64,000 nt of DNA. It comes from Kiloniellales bacterium. Its GTDB lineage: Bacteria > Pseudomonadota > Alphaproteobacteria > Kiloniellales > JAKSBE01. Shown piece after piece: positions 18,659-27,085 of the stretch; position 1 is the first letter of the stretch, and the number at the start of each line of letters is the position of its first letter. The position numbers and the translations under genes are program-made. The notes below the pieces were generated by a model that searched no databases, had not been told where the DNA came from, and saw only the letters and a list, made by a program, of their open reading frames with translations. The stretch lies in contig JASJBF010000052.1 of assembly GCA_030066685.1 (NCBI GenBank), forward strand, positions 101,425 to 165,424, read 5' to 3'.

Positions 18659-20452
18659 TCAGGGCCGCAGGCGGAGGAAGCCGACCGGGGTGTCGAAGCC
18701 CTTGAGGGCAGCCTGCTCCTGGCAGGGAGAGAGGTCGCAGATCAGGTCCGCGACCGCGGGGTCCTCGGCCATGGAGCGCGACAGCACGATGTCGCCGCCC
18801 TGGCTCTCGCCTTGCAGCCGGGCCGCCAGGTTGACCGTCGAGCCGAAGTAGTCGAGGCGGTCGTTGAGGGTGACCGCGATGCAGGGCCCCTCGTGCAGGC
18901 CCAGCTTGACCCGGATCGGGGTCTCCGGGCGGTTGGCGTTGAAAGCCTCGACCTCCCTCTGGATCTCGAGCGCGGCGGCCAGGGCGTCGGCCGGGCGGAT
19001 GAAGGCGGCCATGACCGCGTCGCCGATGGTCTTGATGATCGCCCCGTCGTGGTCCCGGACCTTGGCCGCCAGCAGCGCGAAATGCTCCCGAACCAGGCGG
19101 TAGGCGCGGGCGTCGCCGATGCTGCGGTAGAGCGCGGTCGAGCCGCGCAGGTCGCTGAACATCAGGGCGATGCGCTTGACCGCGACCTCGTCGCCCGGGC
19201 GCAGCACCTGGTCGGAGAAGAGGTCGCGGAAGGCTTGCAGGCTGCTCGCCCGGTCGGCGGTCAGGGCGTCGCGCACCCATTCCCGCTCCTCGATCACCAG
19301 GGTCCGGCGCCAGGGCATGCGGTTGCTGAGGCGCAGCTCGCCCGGCGGCGCGGTGGCCCCGGCGGTGATCGCCTCCGGCTCCAGGACGACCTCGGGGAAG
19401 CCCTTGGCCAGCCGCTCCAGGTCCAGCTCCGGGCCCGGCTCCTGGGTGCGCAGGCGGTAGGCGCCGGGCGCCAGCTCGGCCGCGATCTCCCGGCTCTCGC
19501 CCGGCTCCAAGGTCACGTGGACCCGGATGTGCGGCGTCGACATCGGGCCGAAGAGGCAGTACTCGCCGGTGTTGAGCGGTCGGATCCCGGGGGCCGGGTG
19601 GAAGCTGAGCTCGACGTTGCGCGAGAAGTCGCGCCCGTAGTCGATATTGCAGGTCGAGCAGTGTGCGCCCTCGGGCAGCTGGTCGAGCGAGCCGACCACC
19701 AGCTTGGCGACCCGGCAGCGCGGGCAGAGCAGGTCCCAGCGCAGCTCCAGCAGGCCGGCCCGGGTCGCCTCCAGGCAGAGCTCGACCGAGACCCGGTCGC
19801 TGAGCCCCCAGAGCCGCGCCAGGCGCAGCGGCCGGAGCTGGATCAGGTCGACCTCCTGCGCGCCGAGCACGTAGTCGGCCAGGCGGCGGCCGTGGGCGCG
19901 GCCGTGCTCGCTCTCTTCAAGCCGGCCGACGATGGCGTCGACCCGCGCGCGCACCGCCTCGGTGACCGGCGCCGCCGCGTAGTCGAAGGGCATGGCCTCC
20001 CGGCCCTTCAGGAACTCGCCCAGATGGGCTGCCTGGCGGGCGAAGCTGCGGCCCGTGGAGCGGAAGAGGCCGCGGCGCAGCAGCGCCTCGCCCAGCAGGC
20101 CCTTGGCCGAGGCCTCGACGCTGTACTCGGCGCGGCAGCCCTCCGGCGTCGGGATCAGGCGCAGGACGGCGCAGAGCCGGGCCAGGGGCCCGCGCTCGAA
20201 GCTCCGGCAGTGCTCGAACCACTGCTCGGCGACCCAGTTGGTCGGCTGCTCGCGCCAGACCAGCTCGAAGGGGCCCATGCGCGCCCGGCCGCAAAAGTCG
20301 ACCGAGCCGTCGGGCTGCGGCGTCTCCTCGATGACGTGGTTGGGCAGGCCGGCGGCCTCGTTGAAGCGCGCGGTATCGGCCAGGAAAGGCCAGACCGCCT
20401 CGGGCGGCGCGTCGAACTCCCAGACGAAGGTTCTAGAATGACTCTTTGCCAT
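18659..20452 (-). CDS. Class III adenylate/guanylate cyclase with SRPBCC and DUF5939-like domains
   Basis: 597 residues. Residues 1-140 look like a START/SRPBCC fold (RTFVWEFDAPPEAVWPFLADTARFN). The middle part resembles DUF5939, including a zinc-ribbon-like pair of Cys motifs, CPRC near residue 240 and CSTC near 265. The C-terminal cyclase catalytic domain starts near residue 425 with the metal-binding MFSDLRGSTALY and continues IIKTIGDAVMAAFIRP and DRLDYFGSTVNLAARLQ. The metal aspartates and transition-state residues appear present, so it is likely active on ATP or GTP. No TM segment, so cytoplasmic. Ligand binding by the START-like part is a guess. Confidence 0.88.
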   Translation of the reverse strand: MAKSHSRTFVWEFDAPPEAVWPFLADTARFNEAAGLPNHVIEETPQPDGSVDFCGRARMGPFELVWREQPTNWVAEQWFEHCRSFERGPLARLCAVLRLIPTPEGCRAEYSVEASAKGLLGEALLRRGLFRSTGRSFARQAAHLGEFLKGREAMPFDYAAAPVTEAVRARVDAIVGRLEESEHGRAHGRRLADYVLGAQEVDLIQLRPLRLARLWGLSDRVSVELCLEATRAGLLELRWDLLCPRCRVAKLVVGSLDQLPEGAHCSTCNIDYGRDFSRNVELSFHPAPGIRPLNTGEYCLFGPMSTPHIRVHVTLEPGESREIAAELAPGAYRLRTQEPGPELDLERLAKGFPEVVLEPEAITAGATAPPGELRLSNRMPWRRTLVIEEREWVRDALTADRASSLQAFRDLFSDQVLRPGDEVAVKRIALMFSDLRGSTALYRSIGDARAYRLVREHFALLAAKVRDHDGAIIKTIGDAVMAAFIRPADALAAALEIQREVEAFNANRPETPIRVKLGLHEGPCIAVTLNDRLDYFGSTVNLAARLQGESQGGDIVLSRSMAEDPAVADLICDLSPCQEQAALKGFDTPVGFLRLRP

Positions 20453-20579
20453 AGTGCCGACGTCAACGCGCGCGACTCGTCACGCCCCAAGCCAAGAGGA
20501 CGATCCTTCTACGCGAAAGGCAAGGTTTTTGGATGCCGGCCCCGGGCGCCGGTCACGGAACGCTCACGGTCGATGGGGC

Positions 20580-21476
20580 TTACCAGCGGAAGACCGGCAG
20601 CACGGCGGCGGGGTGGTGGCCGCTTTCGGCGGCCATGACCGCGAGGCGGTCCGGGTCGGGTCGGCCCGCCGCGTCGGGCGCCAGCTCCTCGATGTGGATG
20701 CCGCCGGCGATGAAGATGCCGTCGATGCCGGCGGCGCGGGCCCCGGCGATGTCGGTGCGGAAGGAGTCGCCGACCCCGGCGATGCGGGCGCGGTCACCGA
20801 CGCCGAGCAGGGCAAAGGCACGGCGGTAGACGTCGGCGTGCGGCTTTCCGTGGTAGCGCACCTCGGCGCCGAGCGCCTCGTAGCGGGCGGCTATGGCGCC
20901 GGCGCAGATTTCCATGGCCGCGCCGCGCATCACGACAAGGTCGGGGTTGGCGCAGACCATCGGCAGGCCGCGCGCCCGCGCCGCCTGGAGCAGGTCCTCG
21001 AAGTCCTCGACCCGATCCTCGGCGCGGTCCGCGCCGGTGTTGAGGATGAAGTCGGCTTCGGCCAGATCCTCGACGAAGGCCACCTCCAGGCCCTCGCGGA
21101 TCCCCCGATCGCGCGCCGGGCCGAGGTGGAAGCCGCGGCCGCCGAGGTCCCGGTACCAGGCGTCGGGCCGCTCCTTGAGGTGCAGCCAGGTCTCCTCGCC
21201 CGAGGAATGCAGGGCGTCGTAGAGCTCAGGCACCAGGCCCAGCTCGATGTTGCGCTCAAGGATCCCGGCCGCCCGGCGCGGCGCGTTGGACAGCACCAGC
21301 AGCTTCTTGCCCCGGGCCTTCAGCGCCTTGAGGCAGTCGATGGCATGGGGGTAGGCGGCGATGCCGTTGTGCAGCACGCCCCAGAGGTCGAGGATGTAGG
21401 CGTCGTAGCTGTCGGCCAGGGCGGCCATGCCGTCGTGGATCGGGACCGGCGGAGTGGCGCTGGGAGCTTCGGTCAT
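20580..21476 (-). CDS. HAD superfamily class IIA phosphatase (TIGR01459-like)
   Basis: 298 residues from the ATG at 21476. HAD motif I is AYILDLWGVLHNG; motif II LLVLSNAPRR; a C2-type cap follows; and motif III/IV is HGKPHADVYRRAF and GVGDSFRTDIAGARAAGID. This matches the class IIA subfamily seen in alphaproteobacteria, related to NagD and sugar or nucleotide phosphatases. It is a cytoplasmic Mg-dependent phosphohydrolase; the substrate is unknown. It lies downstream of the TipF-like gene and upstream of the cyclase on the same strand, about 100 and 125 bp apart. Confidence 0.9.
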   Translation of the reverse strand: MTEAPSATPPVPIHDGMAALADSYDAYILDLWGVLHNGIAAYPHAIDCLKALKARGKKLLVLSNAPRRAAGILERNIELGLVPELYDALHSSGEETWLHLKERPDAWYRDLGGRGFHLGPARDRGIREGLEVAFVEDLAEADFILNTGADRAEDRVEDFEDLLQAARARGLPMVCANPDLVVMRGAAMEICAGAIAARYEALGAEVRYHGKPHADVYRRAFALLGVGDRARIAGVGDSFRTDIAGARAAGIDGIFIAGGIHIEELAPDAAGRPDPDRLAVMAAESGHHPAAVLPVFRW

Positions 21477-21577
21477 AGGTCGAGGTTCCGGCTTGTGGGC
21501 GTGCGGGGCCGCCGTGCGGCCGCCCTTGTGCCACAGCCGACCCTCGGGGAAAAGCCGCTGGGGACCCGACCCGGTGA

Positions 21578-22840
21578 TCAGCCGGCCGGCTTGGCCAGCC
21601 GCGGCTCGCCGAAGAGGTAGCCCTGGCCGAAGTCGATGCCGAGGTCGAGCAGTTCGATCAGGTCGGCCTCGGTCTCGATCTTCTCGACGATGACGTCGAT
21701 GGCGCGCCGGTCCAGTTCGCGCTTCAGGCTGCGGAAGACCTCGGGCCCGCCTTCGTCGAGCAGGACCGCGGCCTCGAGCTTGACGAAGCGGATTTCGCGC
21801 TCGACCAGCAGGCCCGGGTCGATCGCCAGGCCGTCCACTTGGTCGACCGAGAGGCGGCAGCCGAGCCCGACGAGCCGCTCGAGCTGGCGCCGGCTGGGCT
21901 CGCGCTGGCGCTTGAGGTCGAGATAGGCGAACTCGAAGATCAGGCTCTTGGCCAGCTCCGCGTTGCCCTCCAGGAACTCGACGAAGTCGCCGAAGAAGTC
22001 GATGTCCTCCAAGGTGTTCAAGGAGATGTTGCAGAAGAAGCCGACGTCCATGTTCTCGCGCTGGATCTTGCGGACCAGCTGGACGCAGCGGAACAGGAGC
22101 ATGTTGTCGATCGCCGCGATCAGCCCCGCCGTCTCGGCCAGCTCGATATAGCGTTCGGGCCGGACCACCGTGCCGTCGTCGGTGCGGATCCGGGTGAAGC
22201 ACTCATAAAAGCGCCGCTTACGCTGGGGCAGGCTGACCACCGCCTGGAGCATCAGGTCGAGGCTGTCCTGGCGCAGGCACTTCTTGACCTCGTCCAGCAC
22301 CGACTGGTCGTCGAGAGTCTCCGCCTCCAGCGGCTGCAGCATCAGGGTCGGTGGCTCGCCGCCGCCGACCGCGGTCCCGCCGGCGACCGCCAGGGCCGGT
22401 CGGAAGGCGACCTGCTCGGCGACCTGGGCCTGTCCCTCCGACAGCCTCGATACCAGGGACTTGAGCACCGTGACCTCGTCCATGACCTCGGTCAGGGCCT
22501 TGCTGCCGCCCTGGCCGCCGCGCAGGGTCGCCGCCGCCTGCAGGGCCTCTTCCAGGGCCTTCATCTCGCGCCGCGCGCCGGCCAGCTCGTCGCGCACCGC
22601 CACCTGCCCGGCGCGCAGGGCGTGGATCTCCTCGCGCAGCCGCCGGTCGCCTTCGCGCCGGCCGTTGAGCTCCAGGATCACGGACCCCTGAAGGAAGACC
22701 AGGGCGCCGGCGATCAAGGCGAACTCGAGGCGCATGCCCAGCCACTCCGGCAGCAGGGCGGCCACCACGACGGCGGGCGCGACGATGCCCAGGAGGTTGA
22801 AGACGGAACGAACGAAGGCCAAGCGCGGCTCCCCTGCCAA
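21578..22840 (-). CDS. TipF-like membrane protein with degenerate EAL domain
   Basis: 420 residues. Two N-terminal hydrophobic helices (about 12-30 and 37-56) are followed by a coiled coil (about 60-135) and an EAL-fold domain (about 175-415). Several phosphodiesterase residues survive: E in ECFTRIR, N in FFCNISL, E in FEFAYLDL, K in RFVKLE, E in VEKIET and Q in FGQGYLF. The second aspartate of the DDFG pair, however, is Gln (SVDQVDG). This layout is that of Caulobacter TipF, a c-di-GMP-binding regulator of flagellar placement that does not cleave the nucleotide. Assignment as an orthologue is inference; no flagellar genes lie in the window. It follows pyrD by 40 bp. Confidence 0.75.
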   Translation of the reverse strand: MAGEPRLAFVRSVFNLLGIVAPAVVVAALLPEWLGMRLEFALIAGALVFLQGSVILELNGRREGDRRLREEIHALRAGQVAVRDELAGARREMKALEEALQAAATLRGGQGGSKALTEVMDEVTVLKSLVSRLSEGQAQVAEQVAFRPALAVAGGTAVGGGEPPTLMLQPLEAETLDDQSVLDEVKKCLRQDSLDLMLQAVVSLPQRKRRFYECFTRIRTDDGTVVRPERYIELAETAGLIAAIDNMLLFRCVQLVRKIQRENMDVGFFCNISLNTLEDIDFFGDFVEFLEGNAELAKSLIFEFAYLDLKRQREPSRRQLERLVGLGCRLSVDQVDGLAIDPGLLVEREIRFVKLEAAVLLDEGGPEVFRSLKRELDRRAIDVIVEKIETEADLIELLDLGIDFGQGYLFGEPRLAKPAG

Positions 22841-22880
22841 GGACCTGGGGGAAGCCTGCCGATGATCCTTGAAAATAGGG

Positions 22881-24020
22881 TTAACCAGACCTTTCGGCCG
22901 CTGGCCCGGGCGTGCCTTCTGCTAGCGGCCGATCGCGATGATCGGCGCCGACGGCCTCGCCCACCGTCGCGAAGCCGTCCCGCCGGAGCAGGTCCGCCAG
23001 CTCGGTCAGGATCCGCCGGGGCAGACCGGGTCCGTGGTAGACCAGCCCGGTGTAGAGCTGCACCAGGGCGGCACCGGCGCGGATCTTGGCGTGGGCCTCG
23101 GCGCCGCTGGCAACCCCGCCGACGCCGACGATCGGCAGGCGGCCGCCGGTGAGGCGGTACATCTCGGCCAGCAGCGCGGTCGAGGGCCCGAACAGGGGCG
23201 CGCCCGAGAGTCCGCCCGCCTCGCCGCGAAAGCGGCTCTTGAGGCCGGCCGGCCGTGCGATTGTGGTGTTCGAGACGATCAAGCCGTCGAGACCCTGGGC
23301 CAGGGCGACCTCGGCGATGTCGGCGCGGTCCTCGGCCGTCAGGTCGGGGGCGATCTTCAGCAGCAGCGGCGGCGGCCGGCCTCCCGCCGCCGCCGTCTCG
23401 GCCAGCGCGGCCCGGAGCGGCGCGAGCAGCGCTTCCAGCTGGTCCCGGTCCTGCAAGGCCCTGAGGCCCGGCGTGTTGGGCGAGGAGACGTTGATCACCA
23501 GGTAGTCGGCCAGGGACGCCAGCGCCCGGAGCCCGGCCAGGTAGTCGGCGACGGCATCCGCGGAGTCCTTGTTGCGGCCGAGGTTGACGCCGATGACGCC
23601 GCCCGCCGGCGCCGTGGCGCGCCGCCGCCGCAGGTTGGCCTCCACCCGGGTCAGGCCGGCCGAGTTGAAGCCGAGCCGATTGATCAGGGCCCGGTCCTCG
23701 GCCAGGCGGAAGACCCGGGGCCTGGGATTGCCGGGCTGCGGGCTCGGCGTGACGCTGCCGATCTCGACGAAACCGAAACCCGCGCGCAGGAGCGCGTCGG
23801 CGACCTCGGCGTCCTTGTCGAAGCCCGCCGCCAGGCCCAGGGGATTGGCGAAGTCCAGGTCCCAGACCCGGGTCTTCAGCACGGCCCGTGCGGCGGCCGG
23901 CAAGCGGCCGGTCAGGGTCGCACCGGAACGCAGTAGCCGGAGAGTCAGCCGGTGTGCTGCTTCCGGCCCAAGGGTAAAGATCAGCGGCCGAAGCCAAGCG
24001 TAGAGCGACAAGGAAGACAC
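22881..24020 (-). CDS. pyrD: Dihydroorotate dehydrogenase (quinone), class 2
   Basis: 379 residues from the GTG at 24020 (VSSLSLYAWLRPLIFTLGPE); an upstream ATG would add an atypical extension. Class 2 features are the N-terminal membrane-association helices, FANPLGLAAGFDKDAEV, EIGSVTPSPQPGNPRPR, LINRLGFNSAG and the catalytic-serine segment NVSSPNTPGLR, then VSNTT and GVGGVASGAEAHAKI near the end. It oxidises dihydroorotate to orotate at the inner membrane using quinone, the fourth step of pyrimidine synthesis. The gene starts the pyrD/TipF-like/HAD run on the - strand. Confidence 0.96.
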   Translation of the reverse strand: MSSLSLYAWLRPLIFTLGPEAAHRLTLRLLRSGATLTGRLPAAARAVLKTRVWDLDFANPLGLAAGFDKDAEVADALLRAGFGFVEIGSVTPSPQPGNPRPRVFRLAEDRALINRLGFNSAGLTRVEANLRRRRATAPAGGVIGVNLGRNKDSADAVADYLAGLRALASLADYLVINVSSPNTPGLRALQDRDQLEALLAPLRAALAETAAAGGRPPPLLLKIAPDLTAEDRADIAEVALAQGLDGLIVSNTTIARPAGLKSRFRGEAGGLSGAPLFGPSTALLAEMYRLTGGRLPIVGVGGVASGAEAHAKIRAGAALVQLYTGLVYHGPGLPRRILTELADLLRRDGFATVGEAVGADHRDRPLAEGTPGPAAERSG

Positions 24021-24232
24021 GTGTAAACAGTAAAACCGAACGCGGAGGATTTCACGAGCCAAGCTCGATTCGCGCACGCGATTCAAGATCAAATAAGAGC
24101 TCAGCCGTCATAATTGACGCGCTTAAATCCGGCGCTGGCGGGGATTTGTACCATTTTCATAAGACGTTAAACATAGCGGACTCTGCGCTGAATTCCTGGG
24201 ATCATCTTCCTGCTGCGATCCGGGTTAATCCC

Positions 24233-24240
24233 TATATAAG
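24233..24240 (+). promoter_or_regulatory. Candidate -10 box for the S24-like regulator; possibly leaderless
   Basis: TATATAAG at 24233-24240 ends nine bases before the ATG at 24250, in an A/T-rich stretch. No Shine-Dalgarno sequence is visible upstream, so transcription might begin at or very near the start codon. No good -35 box at standard spacing is seen. This is a weak call. Confidence 0.3.
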
Positions 24241-24249
24241 ATAAGATTC

Positions 24250-24882
24250 ATGTTACAACACGCAGATGTTTGGCGGGCAATCGATCGGCTAGCGGCAAAG
24301 TACGGCTTATCCGCCTCCGGATTAGCCAAGCGGGCCGGATTGGATCCGACCACCTTCAACCGCAGCAAGCGCGTCGCCAAAGACGGCAAGCTGCGCTGGC
24401 CGAGTACGGAATCTCTCGCCAAGATTCTGACCGCGACGGGTGCCAGCGTCGAAGAGTTCGTCGGGCTCTTGAATGGCGAGGACGTGAACTTCGCCGGCTT
24501 GGGCTTGCGGCGGATCGGATACAACGTCGTCTCCGAGCCTGGGTTCTTCGACGCCGAGGGTCGGCCAATGGGCAACGGCTGGGGCCGCATGCCTCTGCCG
24601 GAGATGGCAGACCCCGATGCTTATGCAATCGAGATTAGGGGTCAGGCGCTGTCCCCGACCTACGCCGACGGACATGTCCTGATCGTCTCGCCGGCGTCGC
24701 GCGTCGACGCCGGCCATCGGGTGGTCCTTCGGCTCAGCGACGGCACCGTCATCTTCGGCAGCTTGCTGCGTCGAAGCCCCGAAGAGATCGAGCTGACAAC
24801 TTTCGATGGAACAGCGACCTCGATGGTGGTGCCGAAGAACGACATCGCCTGGATGTCGCGCATTCTCTGGGCGATCCATTGA
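24250..24882 (+). CDS. XRE-type regulator with proteolytically dead S24 domain
   Basis: 210 residues. An N-terminal helix-turn-helix (about residues 8-60: VWRAIDRLAAKYGLSASGLAKRAGLDPTTFNR) is followed by a C-terminal S24/LexA-like beta domain. The usual catalytic context GDSMxP is changed to IRGQALSPTY, and the Lys that completes the dyad is not found in TVIFGSLLRRS. Self-cleavage as in LexA or CI therefore seems impossible, and the domain probably serves dimerisation. It is transcribed divergently from pyrD across a 229-bp A/T-rich gap. It could be a conserved chromosomal regulator rather than a phage relic, since no phage genes surround it. Confidence 0.82.
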   Translation: MLQHADVWRAIDRLAAKYGLSASGLAKRAGLDPTTFNRSKRVAKDGKLRWPSTESLAKILTATGASVEEFVGLLNGEDVNFAGLGLRRIGYNVVSEPGFFDAEGRPMGNGWGRMPLPEMADPDAYAIEIRGQALSPTYADGHVLIVSPASRVDAGHRVVLRLSDGTVIFGSLLRRSPEEIELTTFDGTATSMVVPKNDIAWMSRILWAIH

Positions 24883-25012
24883 CCTGAAGCCCTCGACACG
24901 CGCCGCGAGAGCTCCGGGTCCGCCTTGCCAGCCTTCCCAAAGCAGCTATGCTAACCGCTCTCCGGCGGCCCCGGCCCGCCGGGTTTCTTCCAGGTCATCG
25001 GGACTCCAGAAC

Positions 25013-25849
25013 ATGAAAGCGCTGCACTACATCGACGGCATCTGGCACGAGGGCAACCCGCCGATCATGGGCCCGATGACCCATGCCGCCTGGATGGCCT
25101 CGGTCGTCTTCGACGGAGCGCGCGCCTTCGAGGGCGTGGCCCCAGACCTCGACCTGCACTGCGCCCGTCTGAACGAGTCGGCGCCGCGCATGGGCCTGGC
25201 GACGCCCCTGTCGGCCGGCGAGATCCTGGAGATCGCCCGCGAGGGCATCGACAAGTTCCCCAAGGACGCCGAGCTCTATATCCGGCCCATGTACTACGCG
25301 GAGAGCGGATTCGTGTCGCCGGATCCGGAGAGCACCCGCTTCATCTGCACGGTCTACGAGGCCCCGATCCCGGCGCCCAACGGCTTCTCCGCCTGCCTGT
25401 CGAGCTTCCGCCGGCCACTGCATTCGATGGCGCCGACCGACGCCAAGGCTTCCTGCCTCTATCCGAACTCGGCCCGGGCGCTGAAGGAGGCGGCCGACAA
25501 GGGCTTCGACAACGCCGTGGTGCTGGACGGCCTCGGCAACGTCGCCGAGCTGGCGACCGCCAATCTCTGGATGGCCGTGGACGGCGCGGCCCACACGCCG
25601 GCGATCAACGGCACCTTTCTGAACGGCATTACGCGGCAGAGGGTCATCAATCTGCTCGAGGCCGCCGGGATCCAGGTCTACGAGCGGGCCATCACCTATC
25701 AGGAGCTCAAGGACGCCGACGAGGTCTTCTCCACCGGGAACTACGGCAAGGTCATGCCGATCACCCGGCTCGACGAGCGCGACCTGCAGCCGGGCCCCGT
25801 CTACACCAAGGCGCGCGAGCTCTACTGGGCCTACGCCCACGGCGACTGA
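25013..25849 (+). CDS. Branched-chain amino acid aminotransferase-like class IV PLP enzyme
   Basis: 278 residues from the ATG at 25013 (MKALHYIDGIWHEGN); a longer in-frame reading overlaps the regulator gene and is rejected. The fold-type IV signs are VVFDGARAFEG, RPMYYAESG and K145 in DAKASCLYPN as the likely PLP Schiff-base lysine. Further ones are NVAELATANLWM and GITRQRVINLL near residues 205-220. The family includes IlvE, D-amino-acid aminotransferase and aminodeoxychorismate lyase. The branched-chain form is the best fit by length and the conserved TAN and GITR blocks. The reaction interconverts 2-oxo acids and branched-chain amino acids. Confidence 0.87.
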   Translation: MKALHYIDGIWHEGNPPIMGPMTHAAWMASVVFDGARAFEGVAPDLDLHCARLNESAPRMGLATPLSAGEILEIAREGIDKFPKDAELYIRPMYYAESGFVSPDPESTRFICTVYEAPIPAPNGFSACLSSFRRPLHSMAPTDAKASCLYPNSARALKEAADKGFDNAVVLDGLGNVAELATANLWMAVDGAAHTPAINGTFLNGITRQRVINLLEAAGIQVYERAITYQELKDADEVFSTGNYGKVMPITRLDERDLQPGPVYTKARELYWAYAHGD

Positions 25850-25873
25850 GGCGACCGCGCCGCGGCCTGCCGG

Positions 25874-26941
25874 TCAGTCGTCGTCATCCCCGTCGTCATC
25901 GTCGTCGTCGCCGCCGTCGCTGCCCACGCAGATGCTGCCGGTCGTCGCATTGCCGTCGGGCAGCAGGGCGGTCGGGCGGTCGAAGTCGTTGCGGCTGGCG
26001 ACCCGCTTGAGCCTCTCGCCGGTCTCCTGAAGGAAGACGTAGCAGGCCGTCGGGGTCTGTCCGCGGCTGTCGAAGTCGTTGCGCCGGATCCGGCTGTCCG
26101 GACCCCGGGCGCGCAGGCTGGTTCCGAAGCGCGCCGTCGTGCCCTCGAAGCGGTTGTCCTGGATCCGGGCGCCGGCGGCGTCGACGGTGACCAGGGTGTT
26201 GCCCTGCTCGAAGGAGGGGCTGAGCGCGCCGCAGGCGGCGTTCGGTCCGCCGGCGGTCCCGGTGATCGCGTTGTCCTCGAAGGTCACCTCGGAGGTGTTG
26301 CCGCCGCCCGCGCCGCCGCCCATGACCACCAGCTGGCGCGGCACGTTGGGCAGGGAGAACTGCTGCGAGAAGCCGCAGCCCGCCGGGCTGTCGCCCAGGA
26401 AGGTCTTGCCGGCGAAGACGTTGCCCGCGATCCGAAAGTCCGAGATCGTCGCCGCGAACTCGGTGAGCAGCCCGTGGTCGCCGGCGGCGACGATCTTGTT
26501 ACCGCGGATCCGCCCGCCGCTGTGGCCGCCCTGGAAATAGAGGGCGGCGTTCTCGATCGCCGGATTGCCGTTGTCGATGCCGTTGACGGTGAAGCCCTGC
26601 CCGGCATCGCCGATCTGGACGCCGGACGTGCCGCCGGTGACCACGACGCTGCCCAGGCTGCCGACGCCGGAGATCCCGCTGATCACGGTCAGCGCCCGGC
26701 CGCGCGTCGACAGCAGCGCGATGTCGCTGTCGATGACGACGTTCTCGCCGTAGGCCCCGGGTTCCACCAGGACCCGGTCGCCGTCGCCGGCCGCCGCCAC
26801 CGCGTCCGAGATCGTGCAGTAGACCGGGCCCGCGGCGTTGCAGCCCAGGTCGTTCTGATCGACCACGAGGTCTGCGGCCCGGGCCGCCCCGGCGGCGCTG
26901 ACCAGGGCCAGGGCCAGGATTGCGTATCGATGAACGGACAT
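25874..26941 (-). CDS. Exported right-handed beta-helix protein with Asp-rich tail
   Basis: 355 residues. A signal peptide (ILALALVSAAGAARA, cleavage near residue 22) is followed by a region with DCVxxA/ISDAV-like start, CTISDAVAAAGDGDRVLVEPGAY, then repeated strands (GGRIRGNKIVAAGDHG, FRIAGNVFAG, VTFEDNAITG, ARIQDNRFEG, SRIRRNDFDS). The spacing matches right-handed parallel beta-helix (pectate-lyase-like) coils. The C-terminus is SDGG followed by an aspartate-rich run encoded by GTC/ATC-type triplets at 25877-25915. No catalytic residues are recognised, so it could be an adhesin, glycan-binding protein or lyase. Stands alone. Confidence 0.75.
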   Translation of the reverse strand: MSVHRYAILALALVSAAGAARAADLVVDQNDLGCNAAGPVYCTISDAVAAAGDGDRVLVEPGAYGENVVIDSDIALLSTRGRALTVISGISGVGSLGSVVVTGGTSGVQIGDAGQGFTVNGIDNGNPAIENAALYFQGGHSGGRIRGNKIVAAGDHGLLTEFAATISDFRIAGNVFAGKTFLGDSPAGCGFSQQFSLPNVPRQLVVMGGGAGGGNTSEVTFEDNAITGTAGGPNAACGALSPSFEQGNTLVTVDAAGARIQDNRFEGTTARFGTSLRARGPDSRIRRNDFDSRGQTPTACYVFLQETGERLKRVASRNDFDRPTALLPDGNATTGSICVGSDGGDDDDDDGDDDD

Positions 26942-27085
26942 GCGTCGTCTCCCCCCGAAGAACCTGCGCCGGCAGAGTTGCGGCGGCGCCTCGATGCAGG
27001 CGTAGTCTAGCCACAGCCCGGGCCCGCGGCGCGTTAACTTTTTTCAATCAATAAGACTATTGTCCTCGAGACCGGCAGCGTGAAC

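Noticed and set aside
20580..22202. 540-codon frame suggesting a fusion of the TipF-like gene to the HAD gene
   Set aside because: The N-terminal 240 residues are a low-complexity shadow in another frame; the HAD protein begins at the ATG at 21476 with a normal domain start.
24250..24882. S24 regulator as evidence for a prophage
   Set aside because: No integrase, Cro-like, terminase or structural gene lies nearby; the neighbours are pyrD and an aminotransferase.
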